From positions 124,001 to 188,000 of the forward strand of contig JAFAGO010000042.1 in assembly GCA_023422635.1 (NCBI GenBank): DNA of 64,000 nucleotides, in the 5' to 3' direction. A program made the position numbers and the translations under genes. The notes beneath the pieces were generated by a model, which saw nothing but the letters and a program-made list of their open reading frames with translations, searched no databases and was not told the DNA's origin. The DNA is from Bacteroidota bacterium (GTDB lineage: Bacteria; Bacteroidota; Bacteroidia; Flavobacteriales; Weeksellaceae). Below are positions 33,028 through 41,654 of this stretch, piece by piece. Within the stretch, counting starts at the first letter, position 1. Every line of letters begins with the position of its first letter.

Positions 33028-35463
33028 ATGAATAAAACGAAGTTGGCAGTTCTGTTTTTTATAGGACTCGGTTCTTTGGTTCTTGCCCAAGAAACAGATA
33101 CTATTGCAAAGGAATCGAATTTGGAAGAAGTGGTTTTAACAGGTTCTCGGAACAAAAATAGAACGGTGGTAAATGCACCAGTTCCTGTTGATGTAATCGA
33201 TCTTATGGAGGTTAAAGAAACAACCGGGCAAGTGGATGTTAACCAACTGTTGCAATTTTCCGCGCCGTCCTTCAATTCTAATAAGCAATCGGGTTCCGAC
33301 GGCGCAGATGCGGTTGATCCCGCAACGTTACGAGGTTTAGGTCCTGATCAAACCTTAGTTTTACTTAACGGGAAAAGATATCACCAATCTTCGTTGGTTA
33401 ATTTATTCGGAACACGAGGTCGTGGAAATTCAGGTACGGATTTAAATACAATTCCGGTTGCAGCCATTAAAAGAGTAGAAATTCTTAGAGATGGAGCTTC
33501 AGCTCAGTATGGTTCTGATGCGATTGCGGGCGTTATTAATGTCGTTTTAAATGATCGAAACAATGGTTTTGTTGGTAATGTATATTCTGGCGTCAATTTA
33601 TTTAAAAGTCCTGGAGATGATGATGTGGTTTCCGACAAAAAGTTAGATGGTTTTACCATTGATGCTTCTGGAAATTACGGAACTACAATTGGGAATAAAG
33701 GTGGTTTCGGAAATTTTACCGTTGAATTTGTTTCCAAAGATTTTTCGATTAGAAATGCTAATCCAGAGAAATACGACGTGCCGCGACAACGTTTCGGTGA
33801 TGCTAAATCCAAAAACTTTTTCTTCTTCGGAAATGTGGAAATTCCGCTTTCGGATAATGTGAAGTTTTATTCGCAACCTGGTTATTCGTATCGAAATACA
33901 GATGCTTACGCTTGGACTCGTTCTGCTGATGCTGACGGAAATATTCCTGAAGTGTATCCAAATGGTTTCAACCCCATTCAAAATACAACCATCAACGATT
34001 TTACTTTTGACAATGGTTTGAAATTTAAAGCTGGCGAATGGGATTTTGATTTCTACAATGCTTTCGGTAGTAACAAATTTATGTATCAAATTGATGATAC
34101 CATCAACGCAACTTTAGGTGTAAATTCACCGACAAGTTTTAATGCGGGTGGACATTCATTACTTCAAAATGTTACCGGAATTAGTGCGGTGAAACCTTTT
34201 GATGTTTTAAAAGGATTGAACGTGGCTTTAGGTGCAGAATTTAGAGTGGAAAATTTTGAAATCATAAAAGGGGAGGAATCTTCTTATGCAATGTATGATG
34301 TTAATGGAAATATTGTAACCGCTACAACCAATCCAGATTTATTGGTGATTAATCCGCTTTCTGGCGATACACGACCAGGTGGATCTCAAGGTTTTCCAGG
34401 ATATTCCCAATCGGTGGATAAAAGTAGAAATAACGTTGCTGCATACATCGATACAGAATTGGATATTACCGATAAATGGATGATCAGCGCAGCTGGACGT
34501 TTCGAAAATTACAGCGATTTCGGAAGCACGGTCAACGGAAAATTTGCAACAAGATATGCGTTTACACCTCAATTCGCATTTAGAGGTTCAGTTTCTTCAG
34601 GATTTAGAGCGCCTTCATTGGTTCAAAAATACTATAGTTTACAGTTTACCAACTTCCAAGGTGGTGAATTGGTAACGGTGCAATTGGCAGCAAATGATAG
34701 TGATTTGGCTAAAGCAGTTGGAATGCCAGAATTGAAAGAAGAAAAATCCCTTAATGGAAGTGCTGGTTTTACTTTTAATACGCCAAAATTTACCGCAACC
34801 ATTGATGGATATTACATCAAAGTAAAAGATAGAATTGTATTAACGGGAACTTTCGATCAGTCGGATGATGCAATTGGTGGAATTTTAGCAAGTATGAATG
34901 TCGATCAAGCTCAATTTTTTACCAATGCTGTCGATACCAAAACTACTGGATTAGACGTGATTTTAAGTTATAACGAAAATATTGGTGCAGGAAAATTAAC
35001 TGCCACATTAGCGGGAAATTATAACGATATGAAAATCACCGATGTTCACGCTTCAGGAACTTTAGCAGGAAAAGAAGATGTGTATTTAAGTGCGAGAGAA
35101 AGAGCGTTTATTTTGGCTTCTGCTCCTAAAACAAAAATTAATTTAAACTTAAATTATAAGGTTGATAAATTCAATGCAAACTTACAATTGGTAAGATTTG
35201 ATAAGGTTGAAATTATCGGTTATGAAGGTGATGATGATTACCAATATTACGATCCAAGATTGACGACGGATTTATCTTTCGGCTACGATTTCACTAAAAA
35301 TTTCACTTGGATTATCGGAACTAAAAATTTGTTTAATCAATATCCAACACTACAAAAAGAAGCTGCTGACGCAGGAAACACAGAATCTGGTGGAATTTTC
35401 GATCCTGTGCAAATGGGATTTTTGGGTAGACAAGTTTTCACATCCATTCGTTTCAATTTTTAA
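33028..35463 (+). CDS. TonB-dependent receptor
   Basis: An 811-residue outer-membrane receptor. The signal peptide (residues 1-20, ending VLAQ) is followed by a TonB-box-like ESNLEEVVLTGSR, a plug domain (VDVNQLLQF, TLRGLGPDQTLVLLNGKRYH, IKRVEILRDGASAQYGSDAIAGVIN) and a 22-strand barrel ending with Phe (FTSIRFNF). No carbohydrate-type N-terminal domain is present, so a metal complex or small organic ligand is more likely than a glycan. Substrate unknown. The divergent neighbour is a sugar dehydrogenase, without evidence of a shared pathway. Followed by the terminator at 35498. Confidence 0.88.
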   Translation: MNKTKLAVLFFIGLGSLVLAQETDTIAKESNLEEVVLTGSRNKNRTVVNAPVPVDVIDLMEVKETTGQVDVNQLLQFSAPSFNSNKQSGSDGADAVDPATLRGLGPDQTLVLLNGKRYHQSSLVNLFGTRGRGNSGTDLNTIPVAAIKRVEILRDGASAQYGSDAIAGVINVVLNDRNNGFVGNVYSGVNLFKSPGDDDVVSDKKLDGFTIDASGNYGTTIGNKGGFGNFTVEFVSKDFSIRNANPEKYDVPRQRFGDAKSKNFFFFGNVEIPLSDNVKFYSQPGYSYRNTDAYAWTRSADADGNIPEVYPNGFNPIQNTTINDFTFDNGLKFKAGEWDFDFYNAFGSNKFMYQIDDTINATLGVNSPTSFNAGGHSLLQNVTGISAVKPFDVLKGLNVALGAEFRVENFEIIKGEESSYAMYDVNGNIVTATTNPDLLVINPLSGDTRPGGSQGFPGYSQSVDKSRNNVAAYIDTELDITDKWMISAAGRFENYSDFGSTVNGKFATRYAFTPQFAFRGSVSSGFRAPSLVQKYYSLQFTNFQGGELVTVQLAANDSDLAKAVGMPELKEEKSLNGSAGFTFNTPKFTATIDGYYIKVKDRIVLTGTFDQSDDAIGGILASMNVDQAQFFTNAVDTKTTGLDVILSYNENIGAGKLTATLAGNYNDMKITDVHASGTLAGKEDVYLSARERAFILASAPKTKINLNLNYKVDKFNANLQLVRFDKVEIIGYEGDDDYQYYDPRLTTDLSFGYDFTKNFTWIIGTKNLFNQYPTLQKEAADAGNTESGGIFDPVQMGFLGRQVFTSIRFNF

Positions 35464-35497
35464 ATTATAACCAAGCTATATTTGAATGTAAAGTGAG

Positions 35498-35525
35498 AAG
35501 AGTCCGATTTTGGGCTCTTTTTTTA
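35498..35525 (+). terminator. terminator after the TonB receptor, overlapping the next promoter
   Basis: An 8-bp stem (35498-35505 with 35512-35519, one G-U pair), 6-nt loop and T-run. The T-run continues into the TATCTTTA element at 35524-35531 that precedes the next gene. Confidence 0.75.
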
Positions 35526-35531
35526 TCTTTA
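35524..35531 (+). promoter_or_regulatory. putative -7 element 4 nt before the lipoprotein ATG
   Basis: TATCTTTA, then AAGA, then ATG. The last base departs from the TAnnTTTG consensus. Confidence 0.3.
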
Positions 35532-35535
35532 AAGA

Positions 35536-36081
35536 ATGAAGAAAATTTTATTTTTTTACTTGTTTGTGATAGGTTTTTCATTGTATTCCTGCTCCCGAAG
35601 TTTCAAGAGGGGTGGCTATTATTTTTCTAACAATCAGAAAAGCTATTATGCGAACGATCGAAAAAAGATCTATTTTCAATTTGCGGAAAAGTTTGTGTAC
35701 AATGAAGATAATTTCAATGCAACACAATTATCGTTGCAAGATCTCGCTTTTTTGGAAGAATTTCATATAAAGCCTTCTCGTAAAATTTTATTTACATATC
35801 ATTCTTTTGGAAGAGATATGGTGGCAATACTTGAGCCAAAATCTGCGAAGACAAAACTTCAATACAAACTTGTAGAAATCGGAGATGGAACGGTGTTTCT
35901 TTCCAAAACTACTATTCAAGATTCTGTGCTTGTTGTTCAAAATCTTTTCCCATTTAAAAATAAATACATTCGGGTAATTGAGAAAACCAGAACAACGCCC
36001 GTTTTGGATAAGGAAAAAGAAAAATCGAAACTTCAGGGAGTGTACATTTTTCCAAGTATTTCTTCATCAAAACCTTTTTAA
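35536..36081 (+). CDS. putative lipoprotein, unknown function
   Basis: A 181-residue protein with a lipoprotein signal (MKKILFFYLFVIGFSLYSC, Cys19) and a mature part with mixed basic and aromatic residues. No family recognised. The C-terminal tail is basic and Ser-rich. It lies between the TonB receptor and uvrB on the plus strand, with its own promoter-like element that sits inside the preceding terminator. Its small size and clear lipobox indicate an outer-membrane or periplasmic lipoprotein typical of Flavobacteriia. Confidence 0.7.
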   Translation: MKKILFFYLFVIGFSLYSCSRSFKRGGYYFSNNQKSYYANDRKKIYFQFAEKFVYNEDNFNATQLSLQDLAFLEEFHIKPSRKILFTYHSFGRDMVAILEPKSAKTKLQYKLVEIGDGTVFLSKTTIQDSVLVVQNLFPFKNKYIRVIEKTRTTPVLDKEKEKSKLQGVYIFPSISSSKPF

Positions 36082-36130
36082 TCACTCGAATAGCGAATTT
36101 AATTTAAAATTCGAACTCCTTTTTATTTCC

Positions 36131-36138
36131 TAAATTTG
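36131..36138 (+). promoter_or_regulatory. putative -7 element of uvrB, 4 nt before the ATG
   Basis: TAAATTTG, then TTGA, then ATG. Predicts a leaderless uvrB mRNA. Confidence 0.45.
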
Positions 36139-36142
36139 TTGA

Positions 36143-38134
36143 ATGAAATTTAATCTTCAATCTCAATATCAACCGACGGGCGATCAACCAAAAGCGATCG
36201 AAAAATTAACCGAAGGCATCCGTAACGGCGAGCGTTATCAAACGCTTTTAGGCGTTACAGGATCTGGGAAAACCTTTACTGTGGCCAATTTGGTGAATAA
36301 TGTACAGAAGCCAACATTGGTTTTGGCGCACAACAAAACGTTGGCGGCACAGCTTTTTATGGAGTTTAAAGAATTTTTTCCAGATAATGCGGTTGAATAT
36401 TTTGTGTCGTATTACGATTACTATCAACCAGAAGCGTACATTGCCTCAACAGGAACCTATATTGAAAAGGATTTAAGTATTAATGAAGAAGTAGAAAAAC
36501 TTCGACTTTCTGCAACTGCAAGTTTGCTTTCTGGAAGAAGAGATGTTTTGATTGTGGCTTCCGTTTCGTGTATTTACGGGATTGGAAACCCGACCGAATT
36601 TCATAAATCTTTGGTGACTGTCGAAATCGGTCAAAAAACTACTAGAACTGCTTTGTTGCATTCTTTGGTAAGTGCCCTTTATGCAAGAACTTTAAATGAA
36701 TTCCAACGTGGAACATTTCGAGTAAAAGGTGATGTAATCGATGTTTTTCCAGCGTATTCCGATAATGCAATTCGGGTGCAGTTTTTTGGTGATGAAATTG
36801 AAAAAATTCAAAGCTTTGATCCTGTTTCTGGAAATGTAGATTCAAATTTTGATCAAATTCAAATTTATCCTGCAAACCTTTTCGTTACCACAAAAGAAAC
36901 CTTGAACGGCGCAATTCGCGAAATTCAAGATGATATGGTTAAGCAAGTGGATTTTTTTCAATCGGTTGAAAAACCTTTAGAAGCAAAACGTTTGCAAGAA
37001 AGAACGGAGCTCGATCTGGAAATGATTAAAGAATTGGGTTACTGTTCTGGAATCGAAAATTATTCTCGTTATATGGATGGTAGAATGCCTGGTGAACGCC
37101 CTTTCTGTTTGCTCGACTATTTTCCTAAAGATTATTTAATGGTTATTGATGAAAGCCACGTAACCATTCCACAAGTACATGCAATGTACGGCGGCGACCG
37201 TAGTAGAAAAGAATCTTTGGTGGAATTTGGTTTTCGCTTGCCTGCCGCTTTGGATAATCGACCATTGCGTTTTGAAGAATTCGAAACGATGCAAAATCAA
37301 GTCGTTTATGTTTCTGCAACGCCAGCAGATTACGAACTTCAAAAAACGGAAGGGGAATATGTGGAACAAATTATCCGTCCAACGGGACTTTTGGATCCGC
37401 AAATTGAAATTCGGCCAACCGTAAATCAAATTGATGATTTAATGGAAGAAATTCAAAAAAGATCAGAAATTGATGAGCGCGTTTTGGTGACCACCTTAAC
37501 CAAAAAAATGGCGGAAGAGTTAACGAAGTATTTTACAAAATTTGGAATTCGAACCCGATACATTCATTCCGATGTTGAAACTTTGGAAAGAATTCAAATT
37601 ATGAATGATTTAAGAACGGGACTTTTTGATGTGCTGATTGGGGTTAATCTTCTGCGTGAAGGTCTCGATTTGCCAGAAGTTTCGTTGGTTGCCATTCTAG
37701 ATGCCGATAAAGAAGGAATGTTAAGATCCAGAAGATCCATGATTCAAACCGTTGGCCGTGCTGCAAGAAATATTAATGGTAAAGCGATTATGTATGCGGA
37801 TAAAATGACAAAATCCATGCAGGCAACCATCGATGAAACCAATTATCGACGAGAAAAACAACAGGAATACAATACCCAACATGGAATAATTCCAAAACAA
37901 GTAAACAAGAAAATATCAGAAGCGCTGGTGGGAAGAGCTAAAGATTTTCCTGATGATAAATACACACAAAAAGAAATTATTAAGAAAGTTGCGGAAGAAA
38001 AGGCATCCTACTCAAGCGAAGATTTAGAAAGCGTAATTGCGCAAAAACAAAAAGAGATGGAAAGCGCAGCGAAGAATCTTGATTTTATTAAAGCCGCAAA
38101 ATTGCGTGACGAAATTGTATTGCTGAAAGCATAA
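36143..38134 (+). CDS. uvrB: excinuclease ABC subunit UvrB
   Basis: A 663-residue helicase-like subunit of nucleotide excision repair, which verifies damage and positions UvrC for incision. Walker A is GVTGSGKT at residues 37-44; the beta-hairpin region YYDYYQPEAYI, the DEAD-box-like DESH, motif VLVTTLTKKMAEEL, LREGLDLPEVSLVAILDADKEG and QTVGRAARN are all present. The C-terminal UVR domain (EMESAAKNLDFIKAAKLRDEI) that contacts UvrC is complete. Length is normal. It appears monocistronic. Confidence 0.97.
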   Translation: MKFNLQSQYQPTGDQPKAIEKLTEGIRNGERYQTLLGVTGSGKTFTVANLVNNVQKPTLVLAHNKTLAAQLFMEFKEFFPDNAVEYFVSYYDYYQPEAYIASTGTYIEKDLSINEEVEKLRLSATASLLSGRRDVLIVASVSCIYGIGNPTEFHKSLVTVEIGQKTTRTALLHSLVSALYARTLNEFQRGTFRVKGDVIDVFPAYSDNAIRVQFFGDEIEKIQSFDPVSGNVDSNFDQIQIYPANLFVTTKETLNGAIREIQDDMVKQVDFFQSVEKPLEAKRLQERTELDLEMIKELGYCSGIENYSRYMDGRMPGERPFCLLDYFPKDYLMVIDESHVTIPQVHAMYGGDRSRKESLVEFGFRLPAALDNRPLRFEEFETMQNQVVYVSATPADYELQKTEGEYVEQIIRPTGLLDPQIEIRPTVNQIDDLMEEIQKRSEIDERVLVTTLTKKMAEELTKYFTKFGIRTRYIHSDVETLERIQIMNDLRTGLFDVLIGVNLLREGLDLPEVSLVAILDADKEGMLRSRRSMIQTVGRAARNINGKAIMYADKMTKSMQATIDETNYRREKQQEYNTQHGIIPKQVNKKISEALVGRAKDFPDDKYTQKEIIKKVAEEKASYSSEDLESVIAQKQKEMESAAKNLDFIKAAKLRDEIVLLKA

Positions 38135-38160
38135 TTTTTTACTCGAAATGCAAATTTATA

Positions 38161-38190
38161 TTGCTGGTTCATAAAAAATTACTATTTTTG
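38161..38190 (+). promoter_or_regulatory. promoter of rplU-rpmA
   Basis: TTG at 38161-38163, 19-nt spacer and TATTTTTG at 38183-38190: one of the best matches to the Bacteroidota consensus in the window. Leader of about 40 nt. Confidence 0.75.
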
Positions 38191-38232
38191 CAGTCCGAAA
38201 TCTAAGTAATAATTAATTAAAATTTATAAACA

Positions 38233-38838
38233 ATGTTTGCAATTGTAGAGATAGCAGGGCTTCAATACAAAGTTGAGCAAGACCAAAAGTTGTTTGTAAA
38301 CCGTTTGAAAGGAGAAAAAGGAGACAAAGTTTCTTTTGATAAAGTTCTTCTTACTGTAAACGGTACTACAACTGTTGGCGCCCCGGCTGTAAGCGGAATC
38401 GCTGTAGAAGCGGAAATCCTTGATCACGTGAAAGCGGATAAAGTAATCATTTTCAAAAAGAAAAGAAGAAAAGGATACGCAAAGAAAAACGGACACAGAC
38501 AATCTTTAACTCAGATCGTAATTACCGGAATCACTGGATTTGAAGGTACTAAAAAAGCTGCGCCAAAAGCTGAAGCTAAAAAAACAGCTGAAGTTAAAGA
38601 AGAAAAATCCACAGCAGCTCCTGCCTCAGACAACGCAACCGTAAACTTTAGTGAAGATCATGAATTGAACTATCACTTAAAGAAAAACGGACTTTCTCAG
38701 TCAAAAGACAACAGAGAAGTTTTGGTTGCATTAGGTACAGAGGTTAAAGGAAAACTTGGAAAAGATATTCTTTCTCACGAAGAGGTTGATGCCGCAATCG
38801 TAGAGAATGTTGATAAATTCAAAGCATTAAACAAATAA
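38233..38838 (+). CDS. rplU: 50S ribosomal protein bL21 with long C-terminal extension
   Basis: Residues 1-102 are a standard bL21 (MFAIVEIAGLQYKVEQDQKLFVNR at the start, then KKRRKGYAKKNGHRQSLTQIVI). A Lys/Ala/Glu-rich linker (about 103-133) then leads to an extra domain of about 65 residues with a helical pattern (NYHLKKNGLSQSKDNREVL, ILSHEEVDAAIVENVDKF). The whole protein is 201 residues, about twice the usual length. Extensions of this kind occur in some Flavobacteriia; their role on the ribosome is unknown. Operon with rpmA 15 nt downstream. Confidence 0.95.
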   Translation: MFAIVEIAGLQYKVEQDQKLFVNRLKGEKGDKVSFDKVLLTVNGTTTVGAPAVSGIAVEAEILDHVKADKVIIFKKKRRKGYAKKNGHRQSLTQIVITGITGFEGTKKAAPKAEAKKTAEVKEEKSTAAPASDNATVNFSEDHELNYHLKKNGLSQSKDNREVLVALGTEVKGKLGKDILSHEEVDAAIVENVDKFKALNK

Positions 38839-38853
38839 AAACCGTAATATAAA

Positions 38854-39111
38854 ATGGCACACAAGAAAGGAGTTGGTAGTTCCAAAAACGGTAGAGAATC
38901 TCACTCTAAAAGATTAGGAGTTAAGATTTTCGGAGGACAAGAAGCGATCGCTGGTAACATCATCGTTAGACAAAGAGGTACACAACATCACCCAGGTGAA
39001 AACGTGGGAATTGGTAAAGACCATACTTTGTTTGCTCTTGTAGACGGAAAAGTAGTTTTCAGAAAGAAAGCAAATGATAGATCTTTTGTATCTGTTGAAC
39101 CAAACGCTTAA
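38854..39111 (+). CDS. rpmA: 50S ribosomal protein bL27
   Basis: An 85-residue ribosomal protein whose N-terminal tail reaches the peptidyl transferase centre. The start MAHKKGVGSSKNGRESHSKRLGVKIFGGQ is diagnostic. Here the tail begins directly at AHKKG with no cleavable leader as found in some Firmicutes. It is in an operon with rplU and is followed by a perfect terminator at 39133. Confidence 0.97.
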   Translation: MAHKKGVGSSKNGRESHSKRLGVKIFGGQEAIAGNIIVRQRGTQHHPGENVGIGKDHTLFALVDGKVVFRKKANDRSFVSVEPNA

Positions 39112-39132
39112 TTAATAAGCGATATAAAATTG

Positions 39133-39165
39133 AAATCCCTAACATTTGTTAGGGATTTTTTTTTG
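39133..39165 (+). terminator. terminator of rplU-rpmA
   Basis: Perfect 11-bp stem (39133-39143 with 39148-39158) closed by a 4-nt loop and followed by a long T-run. The end of the T-run supplies the TTG of the next promoter. Confidence 0.88.
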
Positions 39166-39194
39166 CAACACATCTCCTAATAATCATACCTTTG
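39163..39194 (+). promoter_or_regulatory. promoter of the thrE-like pair, 4 nt before the ATG
   Basis: TTG at 39163-39165, 21-nt spacer, TACCTTTG at 39187-39194, then AATA and ATG at 39199. Both promoter elements are present, so this is the best case in the window for a leaderless mRNA. Confidence 0.6.
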
Positions 39195-39198
39195 AATA

Positions 39199-39966
39199 AT
39201 GAAAACGGCTCCTGATACAATTGATCAATTTTCGGATGTTCTGCTCGATATAGCAGTAATGCTGATTAGTAATGGAGCAAACTCCACACGAACCGGGCGA
39301 AATCTCAACCGCGTTTCCGATTCATTTGGCTATCATACTGAATTCTTCTTCTCGCATTCTGCGGTGGTGATCACCGTAACGGATTCGGATACAGGCGATC
39401 GCAGAACTTTGGTGAAAAGAATTATGCACTATGGCGTTAATTATTCTATCGTTTCATCCATCAGTATTCTCACTTGGAAAATTACAGAAGAACAATTTTC
39501 AATTCCCGAAATTGAATCTCGATTGCAATCCATCAGCAAAGAAAATTCTTATCCGGAATGGTTTAAGTTTTTAATGATTGGATTTGCCACGGCTGCCTTA
39601 AGTAAGATATTTTCTGGAACTAATTTAGAATTTATTGTTGCATTTTTAGCTGCTGTATTGGGAATGTATGTGCGAAAAATTTTTCTTGTACGAAAATTCA
39701 ATGTTAACATTTGCTGGTTTATCGGAGCTTTTGTTTCTACATGTGTGGTGAATTTTTGTCGATTTGTAGGAATGGGAGAATATCACGCGGCGCTTACTGC
39801 ATGCGTATTATGGTTGATTCCTGGCGTTCCGTTAATTAATGGATTTTTAGATATTTTCTCTGGACATATCGTCTCCGGATGGGCGAAAACATCAATGGGA
39901 ATATTAATGGTCTTTATGATTGCGGTTGGATTTTATCTTTCACTTTTTATTTTTGGTTATGGATAG
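39199..39966 (+). CDS. threonine/serine exporter family protein, N-terminal (ThrE) part
   Basis: A 255-residue protein of the ThrE family, split form. The soluble first half (about residues 1-110) has DIAVMLISNGANSTRTGRNLNRV and ends before four to five membrane helices with WLIPGVPLINGFLDIFSGH, the conserved ThrE block. In the split form it acts together with a second small membrane subunit, encoded by the next gene, which overlaps by 8 nt. The complex is expected to export threonine, serine or related small molecules across the inner membrane. The true substrate is unknown. Confidence 0.85.
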   Translation: MKTAPDTIDQFSDVLLDIAVMLISNGANSTRTGRNLNRVSDSFGYHTEFFFSHSAVVITVTDSDTGDRRTLVKRIMHYGVNYSIVSSISILTWKITEEQFSIPEIESRLQSISKENSYPEWFKFLMIGFATAALSKIFSGTNLEFIVAFLAAVLGMYVRKIFLVRKFNVNICWFIGAFVSTCVVNFCRFVGMGEYHAALTACVLWLIPGVPLINGFLDIFSGHIVSGWAKTSMGILMVFMIAVGFYLSLFIFGYG

Positions 39967-40507
39967 TGTAGATTTTATAATTTTGCTTTTTTGGGCAATG
40001 TTAGTGTCTTTAGGTTTTGCTGCGCTCTTTAATACGCCGAGACGTGCAATGTGGGTCGTCGCATTGTTGGGCGCTTTGGGTTTCGGAATTAAAACCACCT
40101 TAATAACCGATTTTATTCCAGGACAAGTTGTTTTGGCATCTTTAGCAGGTGCTTCTGCTGTGGGGATTTTAGGAACTTACTTTGCGCATCGTGTTCACAC
40201 ACCGCCGATTGTTTTTACTATTCCCGCAGTGATTAATATGATTCCTGGGAAATTTGGATATGAATTTATGATCGGTTTGCTGCACACCGTTACCTACGGA
40301 AAAGAGAAAAGTGGATCCTTTGATTTTTTTATGGAAGTTTTCAATAACGGTTTGAAAACGGGATTTATTTTAATGGCACTTGCTTTTGGAGTAATATTCC
40401 CGATTTTAATGTTCAATACCAGATCAGTGAAAAACCGCGATTTGAATAAAATTGTGAAGGATAATCTTCATCTTCGAAAAAGTCATAAATCAAAAAAAGA
40501 GCATTAG
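39959..40507 (+). CDS. threonine/serine exporter family protein, C-terminal (ThrE_2) part
   Basis: A 182-residue membrane protein with about five helices, the second half of the split ThrE system. FNTPRRAMWVVALLGALGFGIK and TIPAVINMIPGKFGYEFMIG are the recognisable blocks. The ATG at 39959 overlaps the upstream stop by 8 nt (ATGGATAG), implying coupled translation; the in-frame ATG at 39920 inside the upstream gene is less likely. The basic C-terminal tail (KSHKSKKEH) is cytoplasmic. It ends at the terminator 40493-40522, shared with the converging flavin oxidoreductase gene. Confidence 0.83.
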   Translation: MDSVDFIILLFWAMLVSLGFAALFNTPRRAMWVVALLGALGFGIKTTLITDFIPGQVVLASLAGASAVGILGTYFAHRVHTPPIVFTIPAVINMIPGKFGYEFMIGLLHTVTYGKEKSGSFDFFMEVFNNGLKTGFILMALAFGVIFPILMFNTRSVKNRDLNKIVKDNLHLRKSHKSKKEH

Positions 40508-40522
40508 AAAATACTCTTTTTT
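40493..40522. terminator. bidirectional terminator between thrE-like pair and flavin oxidoreductase
   Basis: A-rich and T-rich arms around GAG/CTC with one mismatch. It overlaps the last codons of the upstream gene. Symmetry suits both directions. Confidence 0.6.
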
Positions 40523-40528
40523 GAATTT

Positions 40529-41521
40529 TTATAATCCTTGAATAACTTCTGCTGCCATCTCGTATGATTTCAGCTTTTTATCAAAATCATAAATGTTTCC
40601 TGAAACCATAATTTCATCGGGTTGATAAAATTTTGTGAAATCGGAAAGTTGTTGTTTCAAATCTTTTTGATCACCGACGAATGTTTTATTGGCCATTCGA
40701 TTTAAGTGTACTGCAACTTCATCTGGTAAATCCGCAAGCTGCGTTTCTTCTGGTGGTAGCAGCGGTTGCCTTTGATCTAACAGAATATTAACAAACGCTT
40801 GAAAGTGAGATTGAGAAAGGTAATGCGCTTCTTCTGTTGTTTCGGCTCCTATGATATTGATGCAAGTAATCACATACGGTTGTTGCAAATGCTCTGAAGG
40901 TTTAAAATTACTTCGGTAGATTTCCAATGCAATTTCCAGTTGAGCAGGTGCAAAATGCGCAGCGAAGGCATACGGCAATCCCATTTTTGCAGCAAGGAAT
41001 GCCGAATCGGTTGAACTTCCTAAAAGGTAAATTGGCACATCTGCATCTTCGCCAGGTATAGCTCTAACTTTTGAATGAGCATTTTGAGGACTCATGTATT
41101 GTTGAAGCTCTTTTATATGCGATTCAAAATCGTAATGTGGATTTAAGTTACCTCTTCTCAAAATACTTGCGGTAAGCGAATCGGTTCCTGGAGCTCTTCC
41201 TAAACCTAAATCTATTCTTCCAGGATACAATCCGTCCAATGTTCCAAATTGTTCTGCTACCGATAAAGGGGTGTGGTTAGGTAGCATAATTCCTCCAGAG
41301 CCCACTCGCAGAGTTGTGGTTTGCGAAGCAACATGACCTATTAAAATGGAAGTTGCAGCACTCGCAACATTTGGAAAATTGTGATGTTCGGAAAACCAGT
41401 AACGCGTGTATCCGTTTTTTTCGGCATTTTGCGCAGCTTTCACTGATTTTTCAAATGTGGTAGGAATCGTATCTCCTTTAACGATGGTTGCTAAGTCGAG
41501 CACTGAATATTTTGTTGACAT
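40529..41521 (-). CDS. LLM class flavin-dependent oxidoreductase
   Basis: A 330-residue TIM-barrel flavin enzyme of the bacterial luciferase-like group. Clear blocks are KYSVLDLATIVKGD at the start, YTRYWFSEHHNFPNVASAA, VGSGGIMLPNHTPLSVAEQFGTLDGLYPGRIDLGLGRAPGTD, and LLGSSTDSAFLAAKMGLPYAFAAHFAP. It probably oxidises a small organic compound with FMNH2; the substrate is unknown. I start at the ATG at 41521, where the family alignment begins; the longer frame adds a basic stretch. A terminator for the upstream nuclease unit lies just before it, so it has its own transcript. Confidence 0.88.
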   Translation of the reverse strand: MSTKYSVLDLATIVKGDTIPTTFEKSVKAAQNAEKNGYTRYWFSEHHNFPNVASAATSILIGHVASQTTTLRVGSGGIMLPNHTPLSVAEQFGTLDGLYPGRIDLGLGRAPGTDSLTASILRRGNLNPHYDFESHIKELQQYMSPQNAHSKVRAIPGEDADVPIYLLGSSTDSAFLAAKMGLPYAFAAHFAPAQLEIALEIYRSNFKPSEHLQQPYVITCINIIGAETTEEAHYLSQSHFQAFVNILLDQRQPLLPPEETQLADLPDEVAVHLNRMANKTFVGDQKDLKQQLSDFTKFYQPDEIMVSGNIYDFDKKLKSYEMAAEVIQGL

Positions 41522-41603
41522 TTTTTTCTTTCCATATTGAAAGTCAAATTTCTTACCATTCGATTTTTTGCGACAAGTTGTCCGTATCACATTGCTCATC
41601 TTC

Positions 41604-41632
41604 AAAAAAAACCGACTGAAATTCAGCCGGTT
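41604..41632 (-). terminator. terminator after the endonuclease I gene
   Basis: On the minus strand AACCGGCTGAA and TTCAGTCGGTT pair with one mismatch, followed by a T-run of seven. Confidence 0.75.
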
Positions 41633-41654
41633 CAATGGTAATTGTTAATGTTCG

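Noticed and set aside
32823..33275. 5' extension of the sugar dehydrogenase frame to 33275
   Set aside because: It overlaps the TonB receptor gene on the other strand and lies before a good lipoprotein signal peptide at 32822.
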